A model generated the notes under the pieces. That model was not told where the DNA came from. It searched no databases and was given only the letters and a program-made list of their open reading frames with translations. A program made the translations under genes and the position numbers. A stretch of 64,000 bases of DNA. Origin: Erythroxylum novogranatense. Its lineage: Eukaryota; Streptophyta; Magnoliopsida; Malpighiales; Erythroxylaceae. Below, piece after piece: positions 57,078 to 64,000 of this stretch (the first letter of the stretch is position 1; every line of letters starts with the position of its first letter). The stretch is from positions 57,543,783 to 57,607,782 of the forward strand of contig CM057228.1 in assembly GCA_029891385.1 (NCBI GenBank), in the 5' to 3' direction.

Positions 57078-60000
57078 TGTCAGAACCCGACCCGGAGACC
57101 GGACCCCAACTGTTGGATCCCGTTACCGAAACCCAACTCTCTTGCTTAAGATCGTGAAACCTGAGCGTGCGTATTACTTTGAAGGGTTTTAAATTTTTTT
57201 TCATTCTTAATCCCTTGAACCCTTAAAGAAATCATGAATTCATTCTCATGATCAAAACGCTCCCAAAATTCACTTACCAAAGTTCCGTAATGTGCCCATG
57301 TACCTAATCATCTTACTTGAACTTATTTTCTCTACGCGTTCACCGAATTTGAAAAACTTAAAATCTTAAATTCATTTGGAATTTTCTTGTAAATCATAGC
57401 CTTATGACTCTTGTTTAATTTAAGACAAGAATTGCTTCAATCGGAGTTATATAACTCTAGATATACTCCAATAACCTGAAAGAGTTCATACCGGAAACAT
57501 GCTCTCTTAACCGGCCTTTCACTTTATTTAATGAGAACTTCCTCAATGTAACTCCAAATGATACCAATTTCTGTAGTAAGAAATATATATGTCTTATAAA
57601 TCCAATGGTTCAAGCCTCACCTCATTTGAAGGTCGTATGAGGGATTTGTACCCAAAACAATCGACCATGCTCACTTCAAAAATCCAATTGAGACTCTTTT
57701 GGAACGATTGCCATAAATTTTAATCTAGAGGTCGGATCATGTTCTTTCTTTCACCATTTGAAAGTAGACATCTAGATCTACAACTCTCATTAAGACTACA
57801 AAACCAAATTCGGCCTCTAACAATGTCCAATATGCCATTTTTACCGTAACTCGAGGTCTGCTGATGGATAACTCGACTTATCACTAACAAGTCGACTTAT
57901 CGAGACAAATAACTCGACTTATCACTAACAAGTCGACTTATCGAGACAAATAACTCGACTTATCACTAACAAGTCGACTTATTATTCAAATTATGCTTCA
58001 TAAGTCGAGTTATGGAGACAATAACTCGAGCTATGTCTATTATTAGCTCGTTTCCAACCCTCTATACGCTCTCTTGACCTAACCCAAACACCATGACCAC
58101 TCCTAACCTTTTTAAACCTACCCATTTCTATGTCAAACTCATTCATTCAATAATTTAACACTTCAACATGACTTTGCACAATCAACCTCATACAAGCCTC
58201 ATTCTCACCTTCATTACACATGCATGACCATCAATCCCAACCTCATAACATTTACCTATCTATATGATATTCATGCCCTCTCATGCTGACATACTTTATA
58301 ACGACTCAAACATCACACTTATTTTATCATTCTATAAATTCTTGATTCAATTTGTTCATCAAACCCTAAATTCCTAGGCAACCATCAAAGCTATCCTCAT
58401 CAACAAGACTTAGGCATCATGCTAACTTTCAACCATTGCTCCATATTCGTTTATATGCAATTTTACATTCACAACCATACTCAAGTCCATATTGCATTAA
58501 TCATCATACATAAGAGTTTTACAATTTCATTGGCATTTCCTAGCCAAAATCCAAAACCAATAACCTTATTCAATTGCTCATATGAATTACAACTATACAT
58601 TTACATAACCAAACTTCAAATACACAATAAAACAAGCACAAGCTGTCTTGATCCACTTCCACTTGATTTCTTGTTAAAAACCTGAAAATTGGGAAAATAA
58701 GGGGGGTGAGCTTGGGGAGCCCAGAAGGTTCTATGCTTATAACCAAATAATGAACAAAACAAATTTTAGAAGTCCATTTCCATATAAATTTCCTTTATAT
58801 CATAAAACATTGTTTTCTTCAAAACTCTTGTCCTTTTCTTGAAAACAAAAATCATATATTTTTCAAAGATTTATAAATCATAAACTAAGGAACTCTTGTC
58901 ATTTTCTTGAAATCACAAATCATTCATTTTTTTTCAAAGGTTCGTAAAATCATAAACGCAATTCATGCATTTTTCAATCTTTCATGAAATCATGAATGCA
59001 ATTCAACTTATCACAATTCACATCATATAACACATACCACCTAACACATCATAATGGTTTGGCAAGTCCACAATTCTTAGCAACCATATAATCTCATTTA
59101 ATGATCTTATATGGGCAAATCTTGAGGAGTCCAAATATTGGATCATCCTATGCCACAGTCGGGCAGCCGGGCAAAGGCTTTTCATGGTCATCGTGCACGA
59201 GACGTTTCTTGGGTGGACTTAACCTAACCCACTTAACATATAATCATGACTTGAAACTTGATTGCCCTATGGCAAAAATCTTGGAAATCTTGGAAAATCT
59301 TATTTTTGCATAAATCATGCAAATTTTCATAAATCATTTCATATGCAATGCATCATCATTCCTCAACAAAATCACATTCACATATCCAATCATCAATCAT
59401 CCAATTCACATAACATTTTCAAATCATTCATACCATTATGCATCAATGATAACAATTTCTCAAGGCATTCAAAAACAATGAGTTTAAAAGCATTTTTACA
59501 TTCTTAATTTCTTTGAAAATTTTGTTAATGGCCCATTATTTAACTATAAACATAAAACCTACCTTATGATTCCTTGCTACATGGAGTTCCTCCTCTTGCT
59601 CTTCTCTTTCTTCTTGCTCTAATTCAAGAGAAAATAAAACCCAATTCAACACAAATCTGATTTAAATTCCGTAAAACCTCTTTCATGAAATTAGCTTTGA
59701 AATCACTAAACCCATTCCATTCTTAGTCTTTCTAACCAAAAACCCAACTAAAATCTTAACTTTAATTAAGAAGCTTACCTTAAACTTCCACCAACCAAGT
59801 GAAGACTTGGTTCAAAATGAAGCTTAGACTCTCCTTCACACTTTTCCTTCTTGAACTTTCTTCAAAAACCTCTTGAATCTCTTGGAATCTCAAACCCTAG
59901 CCAAGCTTCTTCTTTTTCTCCTCTTCTCTCCTCCATGGCCGAAAATTCCCTCTCTCCCTCTCTAATTTCGTTTTTCCTCTTCTTTCCTACTACAACTCAC

Positions 60001-60662
60001 TTATTTCATTCCCTTTTTATACTTCTTACTTAATAACTTAAGCCCATCAAGCCCTAAGGCCCATTTGCCTAACTCCTTTCTTCTCTTTTCTTCTTTTCCT
60101 ACCTCATTAAACTACTCAAGCCCATTTCTTCATTTAAGCCCAATTCCTTCCCTCTTCATTTTGTTTCCATTCTTTTCCTTTTGCATTTAACTCCTACTAC
60201 TCAAGCCCAAGTCCACTTCATTTTATTCCTTCCTTCTTATTTTCCTACTACAACTTAAGCCCATTTCATTTATATCCTCTCTTCTTTATTCATTTCATTT
60301 GGACCCAAAGCCCAATTCATTCTTCCTTCTTTCTTCTCATCCTACTAAATCACTTAAGTCCAAACTATTTCTTCTTCTTTTCATTTGATTTAGGCCCATT
60401 ATTCTCTTAGGCCCAATTAAACTCTAAACTCTTAAATTTAACTAACACATTTAATTGTATTAATTCATGCCACCTAATTTCATGACACCTTACCTTAAGC
60501 ATATTTGCATGTCAATTAATTCCACATTAATCCATCTCGTATTTAAACCATATCTTCCATTTCATTTCAATTTCAAGTATTCTTAACTTCTTTACTCATG
60601 AATAATCATTCAAAAATCCTTATTTAATAATCCTAGCTTACCAAAAGATTCGGGGTCCAATA
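57078..60662 (-). repeat. G 5' LTR (right, 3585 bp)
   Basis: Plus-strand ends TGTCAGAACCCGACC and TTCGGGGTCCAATA. Same layout as the left LTR but with three units in the tandem array (57866-57985), which accounts for most of the length difference. RGCCCA sites run from 60041 to 60415. Confidence 0.92.
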
Positions 60663-62401
60663 CTTTCACCTTCTTTCATCCTCTTTCCCCCTTGAAAAAC
60701 AAACGAAAATGGCTGAAAAACCCATGGAAAAATCGCAACTTCCACCTTTCCTCCTTATCCTCCATAACCGATTGCTTCATCTCCTTCTTCTCTCTTCTTC
60801 TACGTTTCTTCTCTTCTCTTTTTCTCTCTTATTTTGTTCTAATTTTTCCAGACAATTTGTGTCTTTCTTTGGCTTAAAACGACATCCACTTTGGTGTTTC
60901 ATTAATGGGTGGCCAATTACCCAATTGCCCCTCCATTTGAGTAATATTTCACCATTGCCCCTGCACAGGATTTTGAAAAACTGATATATTGCAACCTGAA
61001 TTCGAGCAACTAAACGAAATAATTTGAACAAACTTTCTTCTTGAAACTTTTTCCTCTCAATCTTGCAAATCCAACACCATTGACGACGCTCAATTCGGAT
61101 CTAAAACGAAGAAGTTATGGTCAAATTACTAACTGACCTGCACAAAATCCGAAACTGAACTTTAACATAACTTCAGTCCAGAATTTGACAATCGTAGGAA
61201 TGAAATTAAATTTTGATCCCATCACATGATTTGTAGCCCTATATCTTAACTTTATTTTCCCACAAGAATCACCTCAATTGGAGTTGTATAACTACCGAAA
61301 ATCGCAAAGTACTGAACCATGTTCAGAAAATTATCCCACTTATAACCTATAACCCATCTCTTACTTTTGTTCAATAAATCTCTTTCCATTTAATCTCCTA
61401 AAAATCATAATTCTTCATAAAAATGAACATAATTGTCTTAGGAATCCAAAGCTTCAAGAATCAAATCAATCGGATGTCGGACGAAAGATTTATAACAAAA
61501 GATTGCAAAAGGGTCGGAGTTCAAGCAAAAGTTACAAAACCTTAAATACCCACTTATAACTGAATTTTTCAAAAATCATATCTCTTAATTCCGAACTTGG
61601 AATTTGACGAATTTGGTGTCTATGGAAAGGTAAAAGGAATCTCTACAACTTCCCTGAAGAACAGAAAAATCTAATTGGCTTCCAAAAAAGTCAAATTTCC
61701 ACTCAAAGATTCTGTCGTAATCAGCTTTTCCTAAACAACTTCCAAATTTTAATCGCTCATAACTCCTTGCCCCGATCTCGAAAAATTACATACTTTAGGG
61801 CGTCGGAAAGATCGAAATACAAGCTCCAACTTTCATTAAGACCACTTATTCTAATTCAAACTAAATTCATACGACGAGTGGCCTCGAAGTATAGCACATG
61901 CAAATCTATACTTAATAACATTTTCAAAACAAAGCATATCTTCTGAAAATCATATCTCCCAATCCCGACATCGAAAAATAGCAAACTTTATGTCCACGAA
62001 AAGCTCTCGATAGAGGCTACAAGTTTCACGTTGATCATTTTCTCGAATTTGACCAAAATCAAAAAAGTCAACTTTTTATCCTAAACGCCAAACTTCCAAG
62101 TCAACTTTGACTGATCTTAACTCTCACTCTCGATATCAAAAAATATCAAACTTTATGTCTACGAAAAGCTCTTGACATAAACTACAAGTTTTCATAAGAC
62201 AATTTTCTCAAATTTTGCCTCAAACAAAAGTCAACTCTTAAGTCAAACATTCTCTCTCCAAAAATTCAAACTTTCTAAATTCTTCAAATTTTCACACTTT
62301 TTCTTTTTAATTCTTGTTTTTCAACTCTAGTTCAATCAACTCATCCCCTTGATCATTCATATTACTAAATTAAAGTGTCACTCAAGGTTCGGGGTCCAAC
62401 A
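60663..62401 (-). repeat. H 3' LTR, right piece
   Basis: Resumes with the duplicated CTTTC (60663-60667) after element G. It parallels the reverse of the first 1.7 kb of LTR F, including ACGACGAGTGGCCTCG (61872-61887), and ends CTCAAGGTTCGGGGTCCAACA. The sum of both pieces gives an LTR of about 4.39 kb. Short open frames (60692-60984) lie in a pyrimidine-rich tract and are not supported as genes. Confidence 0.85.
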
Positions 62402-63168
62402 TTTCTCCCCTCTTAAAAGAATTTCGTCCTCGAAATTCATATTTACTTAAACTCTAAGTACCTCATCCTTGCATAACTGTCTTTCTAAACAAAGATCATC
62501 AAGCATATATTTTTTATTTTTTATTTTTTTATTTTTTTATTTTTTTTTACTCATCATACATATTCTCAATCTCTTCACAATTTTCATTTCCTTAAATCAC
62601 ATACCACTCAAATCATATCAAATCACTATAGTCATAACTCATTGTTTCTACACTTATGGACACAAGTCAATGGTCCATTTCTTAAAGAACCCTAATATCG
62701 TTCAATCATCATTTAATCTTTATCATCATGACATCTTTCAAATAGTCATACTTTCATCTCAAAGAAGTATAATCAAATCAATTTCATCCAAATGTTATCA
62801 TTCAGTTCAAATCTCAATTTTCCATCATCACAAACCTAAAATGCATTAAAGTTCTTAACCCTCATCGAACACTTAATTAGGTCTTCACATAATTCATAAA
62901 AATCTATCTCCATGTTCATCTTTCACTCACAAATGGATATATAAAATCAAATCATCCTAATTCCTCATGAACTTCAAATCTCAATTTCATGCACAATTTC
63001 CTAAAATCACTTAACATTCTTATCATCTTCATTTATCAAGCACTTTAGTATACACTTTATCTTTATCACAATCTCACAAATTCAATCTTATGCTTGAACA
63101 CTCTTATACAAATCAGTTAGACACAAACGCCCAAGTACGATCATAATACTGGGCTCTGATACCATCAA
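62402..63168 (-). other. internal region of element H, noncoding (767 bp)
   Basis: Purine tract on the minus strand at 62402-62416 (plus TTTCTCCCCTCTTA), then the reverse of the gypsy pol-end string AATTTCGAGGACGAAATTC. A T-rich run with interspersed A covers 62509-62549. The PBS is at 63151-63168 (plus GGGCTCTGATACCATCAA). A 126-codon plus-strand frame (62469-62849) starts in the T-run and is not credible as a gene. Confidence 0.85.
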
Positions 63169-64000
63169 TGTTGGGACTCGATCTAGGAACCGGATCCCAA
63201 CCGGAAAATGTAGCGAAAGAGCGGAAACAAACACAAATCGAAGGCTCGGCACCGAAGGCGAAGCGAACCGAAAGGTATAAAACGGAAGCAAAGCGAAAAT
63301 TGAAAGAAGCAAATCGGAATAGTCAATAGTAACAAATAATAAGGCAATTCAATTACAGAGCTAAGCGCAAACAAATCCAACATCCGGAAATAAAGAACAG
63401 AGAAAACCGAACGAAGGAAGCGGACGGATGGAAACGAAAATTTCGGATCGAAAACAAAATGCGAAAGCCAATAGCGAAAACGAATTAAACGAACAGATTT
63501 CGAAAGTCGAATTCGGAATCAATTCGTACCAAAACAAATCGAAGTCGTATAGAACCTAACGAATAGATTTCAAAGCGAAACGAAATCAAGTAGAACAGAT
63601 CCGACATCCGAGCACAAAAATCAAAGCAAACGATCAAATGAACATAATTGCGTTGGAATTCCTTAGACTCAAACTATCCCGAAATCCGGTATTTTTTTTT
63701 CTTTTCTTTTATATTCCATCTCTTATGACCATTTTTACTCAAACCCATACAAAGCAATATTTATCAATTTCATCATCCCACTCAAATTATAACAAAGATC
63801 TTTACATTTATACCAATCTCATAAATCCATCTTTCATATATCTAAATCTTATTTTTCTTCATTTTCACTTTATTTTCTAACGAAATTTCGGCAGCATAAC
63901 GGCTGCATTTATCCTAACCCAAAACCTGCAAAGGTAAATAACCACTTCTATAATCCCAAACAGATCTCAGAATCATCGAACACTCCCGTCCGGAATCCAA
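63169..64000 (-). repeat. H 5' LTR, partial
   Basis: Matches 47873-48700 almost base for base. It continues past the window edge. No coding content. Confidence 0.88.

Larger units (their letters stand above)
50530..60662 (-). mobile_element. Non-autonomous LTR element G inserted in the LTR of H
   Basis: Two LTRs (50530-54141, 57078-60662) flank a 2936-bp internal region without coding capacity. Perfect TSD CTTTC at 50525-50529 and 60663-60667. PBS adjoins the right LTR and purine tract the left one, so the element is on the minus strand. Terminal bases in element sense are TATTGGACC...GACA, with TA in place of TG in both LTRs. LTRs differ by very few bases in stretches compared by eye, so G is probably the most recent insertion in this part of the window. 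Confidence 0.92.
47873..64000 (-). mobile_element. Non-autonomous LTR element H (LARD-like), right LTR cut by window end
   Basis: The left LTR starts at 47873 (TGTTGGGACCCGATCC), is interrupted by G at 50530-60662, and ends at 62401 (GGGGTCCAACA). Internal region 62402-63168. The right LTR starts at 63169 (TGTTGGGACTCGATC) and leaves the window. Purine tract beside the left LTR and PBS beside the right one put it on the minus strand. The overlapping parts of the two LTRs (47873-48700, 63169-64000) are nearly identical by eye. Left flank TAGTA (47868-47872) is the candidate TSD; its partner is outside. Confidence 0.87.

Noticed and set aside
62469..62849. 126-codon frame with a Phe/Leu-rich start resembling a signal peptide
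   Set aside because: The hydrophobic start comes from a T-rich low-complexity run in the internal region of H, and the frame lies antisense to the element.

Overview
This window looks like plant nuclear heterochromatin. It is built entirely, or almost entirely, of LTR retrotransposons inserted into one another, and I found no host gene, tRNA, rRNA, CRISPR array or bacterial-type operon. The evidence is Ty3/gypsy chromovirus and Ty1/copia polyproteins of plant type, four primer-binding sites matching plant initiator-Met tRNA (RC of TGGTATCAGAGC), TG...CA long terminal repeats, and five-base target duplications. An angiosperm is likely; I cannot name the species.

The outermost layer is a plus-strand Sirevirus-like copia element (30672-44282, its 5' part beyond the left edge) with a downstream env-like ORF. 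Three things landed in it. (1) At its left, a plus-strand Tekay/Del-like gypsy chromovirus (1-30671). Its integrase was split by a minus-strand copia element C1 (3174-27806), and C1 was split by a related copia C2 (7797-22678), which has a tandem LTR-internal-LTR-internal-LTR form. (2) At 33237-42013, a non-autonomous element F with two 4085-bp LTRs around only 607 bp of noncoding internal sequence (TSD AAGAG). (3) From 44283 to the right edge, a minus-strand stack: LTR fragment I, split by element H (from 47873), whose LTR is split by element G (50530-60662, TSD CTTTC). F, G, H and I carry no coding capacity and resemble LARD-type derivatives of gypsy elements.

The polyproteins are decayed. 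Protease, RT, RNase H and integrase motifs remain readable, but stops, frameshifts and insertions interrupt them; none could work as it stands. The best preserved blocks are the gypsy PR-RT (9-1502), the gypsy integrase chromodomain (27835-28335), the copia RTs (6563-5973, 10808-9561, 18179-17667) and the Sirevirus RT (32050-33093).

The points most worth a second look are these. The C2 LTR is about 115 bp longer than the C1 LTR and the addition is an array of GTCGAC-centred palindromes. The same palindrome family recurs in unrelated elements here. LTRs of G carry nine sense-strand TGGGCY (Site II) motifs. Several LTR families share sequence modules. Copies in about 4.7-24.9 kb differ mostly by small indels at CAG/CTG sites, which suggests consensus errors at CHG-methylated cytosines. 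I see no convincing new protein-coding system.
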